A stretch of DNA of 9,666 nucleotides, taken from positions 1 to 9,666 of the forward strand of contig JAEWOM010000043.1 of assembly GCA_023399675.1 (NCBI GenBank), in the 5' to 3' direction. Source of the DNA: Bacteroidota bacterium. GTDB lineage: Bacteria; Bacteroidota; Bacteroidia; Flavobacteriales; Weeksellaceae. Position 1 is the first letter of the stretch. Every line of letters starts with the position of its first letter. The translations under genes and the position numbers were made by a program. The notes beneath the pieces are model-generated. The model was not told the origin of the DNA and searched no databases. It saw only the letters and a list, made by a program, of their open reading frames with translations. Shown in pieces: positions 1 to 7,114 of the stretch.

Positions 1-1146
1 ATTCTGGAAGGCAAACTGCACGACCAGTTTCCGCTGGTGATATGGCAAACCGGTAGCGGAACGCAAAGTAATATGAATATCAACGAGGTGATTTCAAATA
101 AAGCACTCGTAAATTCCGGCGGAAAACTGGGGGAAACTTCTCCGGTGCATCCGAATGATGATGTAAATAAGTCACAGAGTTCAAATGACACTTTTCCGAC
201 AGCAATGCACATTGCGGCCTATAAAAAGACAGTTCAGCAAACCATTCCTGCAGTTGAAAAACTTCGGGACACCCTTCAGGAAAAATCCAAAAAATTCGAA
301 AAAACTGTGAAAATCGGGAGAACACATCTCATGGATGCGACACCACTGACTTTAGGTCAGGAATTTTCAGGATATGTAGCCCAATTGAATTATGCGCTGA
401 ACGCAATTCAAAATACACTACCCCATCTGTCGGAACTGGCACTTGGAGGAACTGCAGTAGGAACCGGCCTTAACACCCCTGAAGGATATGCGGAAAAAGC
501 AGCTGCATACATCGCAGAATTTACAGGACTTCCTTTCATTACGGCTCCGAATAAATTTGAGGCGCTTGCAGCACATGATGCCATCGTGGAATCACACGGT
601 GCGCTGAAACAGTTGGCTGTTTGTCTGTTTAAAATAGCACAGGACATCCGGTTTCTGGCTTCAGGGCCGCGATCCGGAATCGGTGAGATTTTCATACCGG
701 AAAAGGAACCGGGATCCTCAATTATGCCGGGAAAAGTGAACCCGACCCAAAATGAAGCAATGACGATGGTTTGCGCACAGGTTTTGGGAAATGACACCAC
801 CATTTCATTTGCAGGCACTCAGGGAAATTTTGAGTTGAATGTCTTCAAACCGGTTATGGCCTACAATTATCTGCAATCGGCACAGCTCCTTGCAGACGCC
901 TGTATTTCATTCAACGACCATTGCGCCGTCGGAATAGAAGCGAATGAAACGCGAATAAAAGAACTGCTGGATAAATCGCTCATGCTGGTTACGGCACTCA
1001 ATCCGCACATTGGTTACGAAAACGCTGCAAAAATTGCCAAAACTGCCCATAAAAACGGAACTACACTACGCGAAGAAGCGATAAACCTGGGATTACTTAT
1101 TGCAGACCAGTTCGATGAATGGGTAAAACCCGAAGATATGGTTTAA
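1..1146 (+). CDS. fumC: Class II fumarate hydratase, 5'-truncated by window edge
   Basis: Fumarase catalyses the reversible hydration of fumarate to L-malate in the TCA cycle; class II enzymes are cytosolic, iron-free homotetramers. The frame is open from base 1 to a TAA at 1144-1146, giving 381 residues. Visible hallmarks are the [10 protein letters not shown] substrate loop (from about residue 17), [24 protein letters not shown] with the active-site His at residue 109 (E. coli His188), and the superfamily signature [11 protein letters not shown] at residues 238-248, whose first Ser matches E. coli Ser318. These two anchors agree on an offset of 79, so about 79 N-terminal residues lie outside the window. 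The GTG at 37 is only an internal valine codon. The C-terminus ([20 protein letters not shown], then a WVKPEDMV end) is complete and typical. Aspartase and argininosuccinate lyase share the signature, but the sequence matches FumC far more closely. The gene faces the ABC ATPase gene tail to tail. Confidence 0.97.
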   Translation: MLEGKLHDQFPLVIWQTGSGTQSNMNINEVISNKALVNSGGKLGETSPVHPNDDVNKSQSSNDTFPTAMHIAAYKKTVQQTIPAVEKLRDTLQEKSKKFEKTVKIGRTHLMDATPLTLGQEFSGYVAQLNYALNAIQNTLPHLSELALGGTAVGTGLNTPEGYAEKAAAYIAEFTGLPFITAPNKFEALAAHDAIVESHGALKQLAVCLFKIAQDIRFLASGPRSGIGEIFIPEKEPGSSIMPGKVNPTQNEAMTMVCAQVLGNDTTISFAGTQGNFELNVFKPVMAYNYLQSAQLLADACISFNDHCAVGIEANETRIKELLDKSLMLVTALNPHIGYENAAKIAKTAHKNGTTLREEAINLGLLIADQFDEWVKPEDMV

Positions 1147-1153
1147 CCACTGA

Positions 1154-1861
1154 TCAGACAGATACCTGCTCTGCAAAATAATTTTCGAGTTCCTTCAGGG
1201 TTTCCGGACTGGTTTTGATATCCTTAATCACGAAGCCTTTGTTGAGCACCACAATGCGGTTGCAGACTTCTGTAGTGTGCGCAAGATCGTGGCTGGAAAT
1301 CAGAAAGGTTACGCGCGCATCCTGAGACCAGACGCGGATCAGATTCTTGAGTTTGATCTGGGTTGACGGATCCAGGTTTGCAAAAGGTTCATCGAGCACA
1401 ATAATTTCAGGATTCCCGATCAAAGCGCCGACAATGCCGACTTTCTTCTGGTTTCCTTTGGAAAGATCGCGAATGTATTTCCCGGCATTGAGTATTTCAC
1501 CGTTGAACAGATCAGCGAACTGTTGCAGGAACTCATCTACAGAACTTTTGTTCTGTCCGCGAAGTTCTCCCAGAAAATAAAAATATTCTTCCGGTGTGAG
1601 ATAGCCGATGAGGAAAGTATCATCAATAAAAGCTGAAACTTTATTTTTCCAGGCTTCAGATTCATGTACTTTAATATCCTCAATGGCTATATAACCAGTT
1701 GTTGGCTGAATGAGATCCAGCAAACAGCTGAACAGCGTTGTTTTTCCTGCGCCATTGTTTCCGACCAGCCCAAAGGTTTCCCCTTTCGGAACTTCCAGAT
1801 GATCGATTTCCAGGACTTTTGCATTTCCGTAAACCTTAGAAATATTATGGATGTTAATCAT
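1154..1861 (-). CDS. ABC transporter ATP-binding protein
   Basis: A 235-residue single-domain ABC ATPase that should sit on the cytoplasmic face of the membrane and power a transporter. Motifs appear in order: Walker A GNNGAGKTT (34-42), signature LSKGN (133-137, a variant of LSGGQ), Walker B IIVLDEP (153-159), D-loop NLDP (162-165) and switch His191 in LISSHD. At the Q-loop position the canonical Gln appears to be replaced by Asp (D80 or D81 in AFIDDTF); Glu occurs there in some bacitracin-type exporters. The overall look (GLVGNNGAGKTT, ANLDP, SSHDLAHTTEVCNRI) resembles the CcmA/BcrA-type ATPases of drug or lipid exporters, but the substrate cannot be read from it. The start follows the stop of the DUF5687 gene by 11 bases, so the two are probably translated from one mRNA. 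The TGA stop lies 7 bases from the fumC stop on the other strand. Confidence 0.93.
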   Translation of the reverse strand: MINIHNISKVYGNAKVLEIDHLEVPKGETFGLVGNNGAGKTTLFSCLLDLIQPTTGYIAIEDIKVHESEAWKNKVSAFIDDTFLIGYLTPEEYFYFLGELRGQNKSSVDEFLQQFADLFNGEILNAGKYIRDLSKGNQKKVGIVGALIGNPEIIVLDEPFANLDPSTQIKLKNLIRVWSQDARVTFLISSHDLAHTTEVCNRIVVLNKGFVIKDIKTSPETLKELENYFAEQVSV

Positions 1862-1872
1862 GGATAATTTTT

Positions 1873-3336
1873 TTAGCCCTCTTTAAAAGCGGCGATAGTA
1901 GAGTATTTTTCTGTTTTATAAATTTTTACGATCATATCAAAAATCCGGTCGCGCAGCAGAAATCCGATCAGCCCCAGGATTCCGAGCACAATTACTGCCG
2001 GCATCAGTCCTGCAAAATATTCCACAACACCAAAAACAGCCATTGGAATCAGCATTTGGGGAATCATGATCAGCAGAATTTTCAGGTTGAAATTATTCTG
2101 TCCGCTCGTAAATCCTTTCGAAGCAGAATTTAAATCGATCGGTTTCTTATTGTATGCGCCCGCAAGCAGCGTGAGATAGGAATTAACGCCTAAATTATAC
2201 AGTCCGGCTGCGAAAATGGTAAAATAATATTCCCAGCTTATCAAAGCGTAGCCCACCGCAAGCACCATGGAAACAGCGATTGCAATAACGAATAGCATCC
2301 ATTTGGCTTTCAGGAATTCTTTATAGGGAACATTCTGCGTCATCATCAACGGATAATAGGAGGAATCCCAGGCCGGAACGCGCTGGCCGAACATCATATT
2401 AAAACCTCCGGTAACAAAAATTCCCATAAAAATCATCATAAAGCTGTTGTCATAACCGTTGGAATACACCAGCAGCCCGTAAAACAGAAACAGAAAACCA
2501 CCGATAAACGCACTTCTTGCCGCCTTGCTGCGCTTGATCATCCGGATATCGTTGTTGATGAATGTTCCTATGGTTCCGTACCGATTCAGGAATGCGATAT
2601 TTTCCGTTTTACCAACAGATCTTTTCATTTCCAAACCTTTATCTAGATAAAGATTTTGGCGGATAAACCGAAAAGTGAAGTATCCGAGAAGCACTGCCAA
2701 AGCAATAAACAACAAGGCAAGCACCGGAAAGTCATAAAGCATGAATATGATTTGTTCGGAAACAGCGACCAAATCAATGATATTGAAATAATACATTGCT
2801 GCAATGGCTGCCAAAACTCCGATCACCGCATAAAGAACGGTATTGCTCTTGTTAATAAAGGTATTAATGAAAGTATTTCCGATCAGCAAGGCTGTGCTTC
2901 CTGCAAAAACCGCAATAATTCCGGAAGTAGAATAACTGCCGTCCATTAACAGTAACAGCGTAAACGGAATCATAAACAGCATGAAACACCAGGTAAAGAA
3001 AGATGCCATTATTTTTGCCAGTTTGAAACCTGCCAGTTGAGACTTCGTAACCTTCAGCGTTAGAAACGGTTTGATATTCTCGGCCGGGAGCTGCTGCATG
3101 AAATACTTCAGCAGTAAATCGATAAGCCAGTAAAACACGAAATAACCGGCAAAAAGCTTAAATGAATCTGCATCTTCTTCTTTTGCACCGAAATAAAGTA
3201 AAAACGCACCGCCGAAGAACACAGCCGCCATATAAGCGTAAATGAAAAACATCCCTATTTTCATCGCCAAACTTACCCCGAATGATTTGCTTCGGAGAAA
3301 GTTCCTGATTTCCAGCTGCAGAAATTTTATCAGCAT
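1873..3336 (-). CDS. DUF5687 family polytopic membrane protein (probable ABC permease)
   Basis: A 487-residue, very hydrophobic protein with about a dozen predicted membrane segments by eye: near residues 26-50, 61-80, 107-130, 138-157, 166-186, 200-225, 272-290, 296-315, 345-363, 366-390, 420-440 and 444-465. A basic hydrophilic stretch around 226-270 divides two six-helix halves. I recognise it from memory as the Bacteroidota-restricted DUF5687 family, which commonly lies beside an ABC ATPase; no function has been established that I know of. Its position 11 bases before the ATPase gene supports a role as the membrane half of that transporter. The N-terminus (MLIKFLQLEIRNFLRSKSFG) looks like the cytoplasmic amphipathic lead-in of ABC-2-type permeases. 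The ATG is preceded by an A-rich leader with no clear Shine-Dalgarno. The upstream TraB/GumN gene ends 39 bases before it. Confidence 0.82.
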   Translation of the reverse strand: MLIKFLQLEIRNFLRSKSFGVSLAMKIGMFFIYAYMAAVFFGGAFLLYFGAKEEDADSFKLFAGYFVFYWLIDLLLKYFMQQLPAENIKPFLTLKVTKSQLAGFKLAKIMASFFTWCFMLFMIPFTLLLLMDGSYSTSGIIAVFAGSTALLIGNTFINTFINKSNTVLYAVIGVLAAIAAMYYFNIIDLVAVSEQIIFMLYDFPVLALLFIALAVLLGYFTFRFIRQNLYLDKGLEMKRSVGKTENIAFLNRYGTIGTFINNDIRMIKRSKAARSAFIGGFLFLFYGLLVYSNGYDNSFMMIFMGIFVTGGFNMMFGQRVPAWDSSYYPLMMTQNVPYKEFLKAKWMLFVIAIAVSMVLAVGYALISWEYYFTIFAAGLYNLGVNSYLTLLAGAYNKKPIDLNSASKGFTSGQNNFNLKILLIMIPQMLIPMAVFGVVEYFAGLMPAVIVLGILGLIGFLLRDRIFDMIVKIYKTEKYSTIAAFKEG

Positions 3337-3375
3337 TTTACTTAATTTTTGAATTCATGAAAGATAAAAAATAAT

Positions 3376-4254
3376 TTATTGTCTGACCGGAAGATCCTTG
3401 CCGGTTTTCATGTCAATCGGTGTCAAAATATAGCCGCGTTTCATCAACTGGGATATAAGACCCACGTTATACTGCAGATGCATACTACCTACTGAAATAA
3501 AAGTGTTCTGCGCGTCAAGAATACCGGGCAGCTGTTTCATCCAGTTTTCATTTCGATCCTTCAGGATCGTCTTATGATATTTCGTGTATACTCCACGGTT
3601 CAGGAAATAATCAAATTCCTGATCGTAGTATTTTTTTATGGCTTTTTCGGGCTCGTTTTTCTCGATGGTATTTCCCAGTTCACCGACCATCTGATTCAGT
3701 GAATTTTTAGCAAGGAATCCCATAATGCCGCCGGATTGCGATTCGAGAACGGCATCCAGTTGCTGCTTGCCCGTTTCCAGATAAATAATCTTCTTTGACT
3801 GGGCTACAGCGGATTTTTTCAATACGACCTCTATATTTTCACCTTTTGATGAAGGATGATTGGATACGGTATTAAAGGCCGATATCATCGCCACAAGTCC
3901 TACCGGTGTTTGCTTCAACGCATCGCTACCAAGGAATTTTACCACTTTTTCCTTTTGTTCTTCCGTCAGCAATTTTTTGAGTTCTTCGTTTTCGGGACGC
4001 GCCCGCATGGCTTTTTTCTGTTCATCCACATCATCCTGACCAAGTTCAAAAACCACCGTCGTCGCTTCGGACATTTTTTGAGAAATAATCGGAAAACTTT
4101 TCAGATAATGATCAGTAAGCAGGTGATTGGTTCCGGTTATATAAGAAACATGCCTGTTTTTCGGATTTTCAATCCGCCAAAGAAATGTGTTCTGGGCATA
4201 TGTCAGAATAGCCGCGAATAATGCTGTGCAGGTTAGCAGAAGTTTTGTTTTCAT
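3376..4254 (-). CDS. TraB/GumN family secreted protein
   Basis: A 292-residue protein with a clear signal peptide (MKTKLLLTCTALFAAILTYA, cleavage probably near residues 20-21), so it is exported, presumably to the periplasm. It carries the two histidine motifs of the TraB/GumN (TIKI-like) family: GTNH at 41-44 in SYITGTNHLL and GSMH at 256-259 in ISVGSMHLQYNVG. The conserved acidic position is E70 in VVFELGQ. The eukaryotic relatives called TIKI are metalloproteases, with these motifs in the metal site. Activity of the bacterial members is mostly unproven, so protease function here is inference. The C-terminus (MKRGYILTPI) is typical, and the length matches the family, so the gene looks intact. 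The ATG at 4254 is the only start that gives a signal peptide. It lies 39 bases upstream of the DUF5687 gene on the same strand and may head a three-gene unit. The 146-base gap before it holds palindromes and repeats. Confidence 0.87.
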   Translation of the reverse strand: MKTKLLLTCTALFAAILTYAQNTFLWRIENPKNRHVSYITGTNHLLTDHYLKSFPIISQKMSEATTVVFELGQDDVDEQKKAMRARPENEELKKLLTEEQKEKVVKFLGSDALKQTPVGLVAMISAFNTVSNHPSSKGENIEVVLKKSAVAQSKKIIYLETGKQQLDAVLESQSGGIMGFLAKNSLNQMVGELGNTIEKNEPEKAIKKYYDQEFDYFLNRGVYTKYHKTILKDRNENWMKQLPGILDAQNTFISVGSMHLQYNVGLISQLMKRGYILTPIDMKTGKDLPVRQ

Positions 4255-4315
4255 TTTGCATACTTTTTTAATGTTAAACAGTTTCCTGCCGCTTACCGTT
4301 CGAAAAAAACCACGG

Positions 4316-4376
4316 AGTATGCGGAGGAGTTAGCGTAAAACAAAATTGATCAATCCTGTACAGGATAAGTATGCGG
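4316..4376. repeat. Direct repeat AGTATGCGG, two copies 52 bp apart
   Basis: The 9-mer AGTATGCGG occurs at 4316-4324 and 4368-4376. The start-to-start distance of 52 bp is about five helical turns, so proteins bound to both copies would face the same side of the DNA. A 7-base inverted copy, GCATACT, lies at 4258-4264 just before the TraB/GumN start codon. The two direct copies bracket the palindromes at 4345-4366. This could be a regulator's binding array; chance cannot be excluded for motifs this short. Confidence 0.4.
4341..4366. promoter_or_regulatory. Two overlapping palindromes upstream of the TraB/GumN gene (candidate operator)
   Basis: ATTGATCAAT (4345-4354, perfect 10-bp palindrome) overlaps by two bases ATCCTGTACAGGAT (4353-4366, perfect 14-bp palindrome). 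Read on the minus strand, the first runs into CAATTTTG (4341-4348), which matches 7 of 8 positions of the Bacteroidota -7 box TAnnTTTG; no TTTG lies at the right distance for a -33 element. The arrangement looks like a repressor or activator site next to the TraB/GumN promoter. Alternatively, the 14-mer could fold as a 5-bp stem with a GTAC loop and, with the T-rich stretch after it, help end the recN transcript. Symmetry is seen directly; function is inferred. Confidence 0.4.
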
Positions 4377-4400
4377 GAAATAACAGTTTGTTACAAAAAA

Positions 4401-6050
4401 CTATTTCATGAGTTCTGCGGCCTGCTTCAGTGCAGCATCCGTAATTTCAGAACCGGACAGCAGCTGGGCAATTTCCTGTAGTTTCTGTTCCTGTTTCAGT
4501 GGAATAATATCAGACTGCGTTTTCCCTTTAACGTCATTCTTCACCACTTTAAAGTTATGATCGCCTTTCGCGGCGACCTGCGCAAGGTGTGTAATAACGA
4601 TCAGCTGCATATTCGTAGACATTTCACGCATTACTTTCCCCATTTCGTCTGCAACCTTACCGGAAACGCCGGTATCGATTTCGTCGAGTATTAAAGTCGG
4701 GAATTCTGAATTTTCAGCCATAATTTTTTTTACGGCAAGCATTACACGTGATCTTTCACCTCCGGAAACTGCTGTTTTGATCGGCTTCAACGGAAATCCT
4801 GAATTGGCCTGAAACAGCAATTCCACCTCGTCTTTACCGTATGCGTTAAGATCTGCTGCAGGTTTCAGGTCGACTTCAATTTTTGCCTTTTCCAGTCCGA
4901 GTTTTTTCAGCAACGATTCCATTTCAGTTTTGAATTTCGCTGCCGCTTTCGCACGGTTTTTAGAGAGTTTACTGCTCGATTCCAGAAGTTTTTTTTCCGT
5001 ACTCTGAATGTCTATTTCAGTAAGCGCAATCAATTCTTCAACCTGTTCAAAACCGGTTTTTTCACCCGAAAGCCGATCCCGAATTTCAATCAGATCATTT
5101 ACGGTAGAAACCTGATGCTTCAGAAAAAGTGCATTGATTTTATTGTACTGTTCGTTCAGCTGCTGCAGAAGCGCAGGATCTGTTTCGATCAGTTCTGCCC
5201 GGTTCTGCATTTCGAAAAGCATATCCTTCAGCTCAACAAAATTTTCTTCGAAACGCTGTTCGAGTTCAGTAAACTGGTGCGAAAGTTCTGCTGTTTTGGA
5301 AAGTTTAGAACGCACATCGTTCAGGCTGTCGAGAATTCCGATTTCTTCTGCATCGAACCGTGCGAGAATTTCCGACAGATTCTCGGAAATATTGCCTGCA
5401 TTTTCCTGCGTTCTGAGTCTTTCCTGAATGTCTTCGAGATCCACCAGGTCCAAATCGGCTTCCTTCAGTTCATTCAGAATAAAGTTTCGGTAATCGGAAT
5501 CTTTTTGACCCTGCTGCAGTTTCAGTTTCAGTTCGGACAACTCATTGTTCTTTTTGCGGTAATCTGCGAAATCCTGCTGATAATTGGTTATCAGTGATTT
5601 ATTGTCACCAAAATTATCTAAAATCCTGAACTGGAAATCAGCTGAAAATAAACTTTCCGTTTCGAACTGGGAATGAATGTCAATCAATTGTTGCGACAGT
5701 AAGCGCAGAGTCTCGAGCGTCACCGGCACGTCGTTTACAAATGCCCTCGATTTTCCGCTGGGAAGGATTTCCCGCCTAACAACAGTCAATTCTTCAAAAT
5801 CAAGGTCATGCTCTTCGAAAAAATCTTTACGGGAATCTGAAATGGAAAATTCTGCTTCTACAACACTTTTCACCGAAGAATCGCCTGCATTTTTCAGATC
5901 TGCTCTTTCTCCTAAAATGAGGCGCAGCGCACCGAGAATAATTGATTTTCCGGCACCGGTTTCACCTGTAATTACCTGCAAACCAGCATTAAAACCCACT
6001 TCAAGAGAAGAAATGAGTGCATAATTCTGAATTTTTAAAGCTGAAAGCAT
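4401..6050 (-). CDS. recN: DNA repair protein RecN
   Basis: RecN is an SMC-like cytosolic ATPase that acts with RecA in double-strand-break repair. This 549-residue protein has the family's usual length and split ATPase: an N-terminal head with MLSALKIQNYALI and Walker A GETGAGKS (29-36), followed by VSLGERAD-like ILGERADLKNAG. A long charged coiled-coil stretch runs from about 150 to 380. The C-terminal head has signature VSGGERSR (428-435), Walker B plus D-loop LILDEIDTG (453-461) and switch His488 in VITHLAQVAAKGDHN. The last combination separates RecN from SMC and SbcC proteins. The start at 6050 places the strand motif LKIQNYALI at the expected distance from the N-terminus. It is the third gene after the rpoZ terminator, behind coaBC and porD, but a good promoter-like sequence of its own lies just upstream (6074-6105). 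No LexA-type SOS box was seen. The stop is TAG. Confidence 0.96.
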   Translation of the reverse strand: MLSALKIQNYALISSLEVGFNAGLQVITGETGAGKSIILGALRLILGERADLKNAGDSSVKSVVEAEFSISDSRKDFFEEHDLDFEELTVVRREILPSGKSRAFVNDVPVTLETLRLLSQQLIDIHSQFETESLFSADFQFRILDNFGDNKSLITNYQQDFADYRKKNNELSELKLKLQQGQKDSDYRNFILNELKEADLDLVDLEDIQERLRTQENAGNISENLSEILARFDAEEIGILDSLNDVRSKLSKTAELSHQFTELEQRFEENFVELKDMLFEMQNRAELIETDPALLQQLNEQYNKINALFLKHQVSTVNDLIEIRDRLSGEKTGFEQVEELIALTEIDIQSTEKKLLESSSKLSKNRAKAAAKFKTEMESLLKKLGLEKAKIEVDLKPAADLNAYGKDEVELLFQANSGFPLKPIKTAVSGGERSRVMLAVKKIMAENSEFPTLILDEIDTGVSGKVADEMGKVMREMSTNMQLIVITHLAQVAAKGDHNFKVVKNDVKGKTQSDIIPLKQEQKLQEIAQLLSGSEITDAALKQAAELMK

Positions 6051-6073
6051 GGGAAACCTGAGAAATTAAGCGG

Positions 6074-6105
6074 CAAAAATAAGACTAATTTCCCTCTTGC
6101 TCAAA
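6074..6105 (-). promoter_or_regulatory. Bacteroidota-type promoter for recN
   Basis: On the minus strand, TTTG (6102-6105) is followed after 20 bases by TATTTTTG (6074-6081). This is an exact match to the Bacteroidota consensus TTTG at -33 and TAnnTTTG at -7 with normal spacing. Transcription would start near 6067-6069, leaving a leader of under 20 bases before the recN ATG at 6050. This is the best promoter match I found in the window's intergenic gaps. Confidence 0.62.
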
Positions 6106-6117
6106 TATCACTGCTGC

Positions 6118-6143
6118 CAAATGCGTTAGCTTAACGCCATTTG
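6118..6143 (-). other. Stem-loop spanning the porD stop codon
   Basis: Bases 6118-6128 pair with 6132-6143 to form an 11-bp stem with one bulged C (6137 or 6138) and a three-base loop (6129-6131). The core is GCGTTA-GCT-TAACGC. The porD TAA (6131-6133 on the minus strand) sits at the loop. No U-tract follows on either strand, so it is not a classical intrinsic terminator. It could protect the porD mRNA 3' end, weaken readthrough into recN, or pause RNA polymerase ahead of the recN promoter that begins 13 bases further on. Confidence 0.5.
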
Positions 6144-7033
6144 CTCCATTTGCTGTCGATATTTTTAGGCGATAGAACCGTCATGAGGTTTTTCAAGTCA
6201 TTCAGATTGACCCCGCCGTTATTCGTGCTGTCGAAAACGCTGTAAATCTCCGCTACCTTTGCATCCAGAAAGATATTCACGGGATAATTCATCTGGAATG
6301 TGTTTTCGTACTTCTGGAGTTGCATCAAAGCGCCTGCAATATTCTTTTTGCCCTGCGACTGATCCTGATTGCTTAGCTGATCCAGACCGGCACGGTGATA
6401 GGTGTATGATGCTGCACGCAGCGTATTGGTGTTCGGGTTCATTAAACCGTCAATCAGCGCGCCGCGTGTTCTCGGCCCTTCAACTACAGCCCAGCCATCA
6501 AATCCGCGGTTCATCGAATTCTGGGAAATAGCCTGTGCTTTCGTAAAATATTGCTGACCGCTCATAGACTGGAAACTGTCGGCATCGTAACCCAAGATGA
6601 TATAGACATAGTAACTGACGAGATCGGAAAGGTTTTTTCCTGAAAACTGTCTTTCGTTAAAAACCAGGTTTTCATTTTCATGATATTCAAATGTCACTTT
6701 CTGATCATTGATATTCAGCAGAGGCGACTCGTAGGTAGAATTGAAAACCGGACGAACGGACTGCACCAAAAGAGAGCCGATATATTTATTTCCTTCTCTT
6801 CCGTTCAGCACAAACGCAAAATTGCATTTGATTTTCTCGTGATTCTGCAGTTTTTTGCCGGCCCAACTTGTATTATTGATGAAATCCCGAAGATTCTTCT
6901 CCAGATTTCTGTAAACCTGCTGATTACTTCCGGCCAACTGATCTGCATTAACGGTGACATTGGCGAAAAGCTCCTGAGAATATGCGGATGTTCCGGTAAT
7001 AAATAAAATTAAGAGGATAAAGTACTTTTTCAT
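6131..7033 (-). CDS. porD: DUF4835 / type IX secretion system PorD family protein
   Basis: A 300-residue exported protein with a signal peptide (MKKYFILLILFITGTSAYSQ, cleavage near residue 20). It belongs to the Bacteroidota-specific DUF4835 family, which current annotation names PorD and links to type IX secretion, the system that moves cargo across the outer membrane in gliding and protease-secreting members of this phylum. Its exact role is not established to my knowledge. Family landmarks seen are VTVNADQLAGSNQQVYRNLE (26-45) followed by FINNTSW (51-57), SYYVYIILGYDADSF (140-154), a GFDGWAV segment near 177, and the basic aromatic end SKWSKWR. There is no lipobox and no membrane segment beyond the signal. 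The gene lies between coaBC and recN, its usual company in this phylum. The 81-base gap after coaBC has no good promoter or terminator, so the two are probably co-transcribed. A hairpin spans its stop codon. Confidence 0.85.
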   Translation of the reverse strand: MKKYFILLILFITGTSAYSQELFANVTVNADQLAGSNQQVYRNLEKNLRDFINNTSWAGKKLQNHEKIKCNFAFVLNGREGNKYIGSLLVQSVRPVFNSTYESPLLNINDQKVTFEYHENENLVFNERQFSGKNLSDLVSYYVYIILGYDADSFQSMSGQQYFTKAQAISQNSMNRGFDGWAVVEGPRTRGALIDGLMNPNTNTLRAASYTYHRAGLDQLSNQDQSQGKKNIAGALMQLQKYENTFQMNYPVNIFLDAKVAEIYSVFDSTNNGGVNLNDLKNLMTVLSPKNIDSKWSKWR

Positions 7034-7114
7034 GCTGTCATTGTTGGATATAGAAACGGAAAAATAGTTAAATTATTTTGATTTTTAGCCTTTTGTGCGG
7101 CAACTCACCGAAGA

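Noticed and set aside
37..39. GTG as the fumC start
   Set aside because: The frame is open to base 1 and upstream codons encode the expected FumC residues ([15 protein letters not shown]), so it is internal.
408..818. 136-codon open frame on the minus strand inside fumC
   Set aside because: It lies wholly opposite a well-conserved fumarase coding region and its translation shows no recognisable domain; it is a shadow frame.
4353..4366. LexA/SOS box near recN (CTGT...ACAG in the 14-bp palindrome)
   Set aside because: The CTGT and ACAG halves are directly adjacent, unlike the spaced proteobacterial box, and the site is downstream of recN, not at its promoter.
4381..4393. TAACA-AAC-TGTTA hairpin after recN as a terminator
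   Set aside because: The stem has only five mostly A-T pairs and no proper U-tract follows; too weak to call.
5115..5597. 160-codon open frame on the plus strand inside recN
   Set aside because: It is antisense to the RecN coiled-coil region, where Glu/Leu/Lys-rich codons naturally give long Phe/Gln-rich antisense frames. No start signal or domain.
7059..7066. TATTTTTC on the minus strand upstream of porD as a -7 box
   Set aside because: One mismatch at the last base of the box and no TTTG at the needed distance; porD more likely shares the coaBC transcript.
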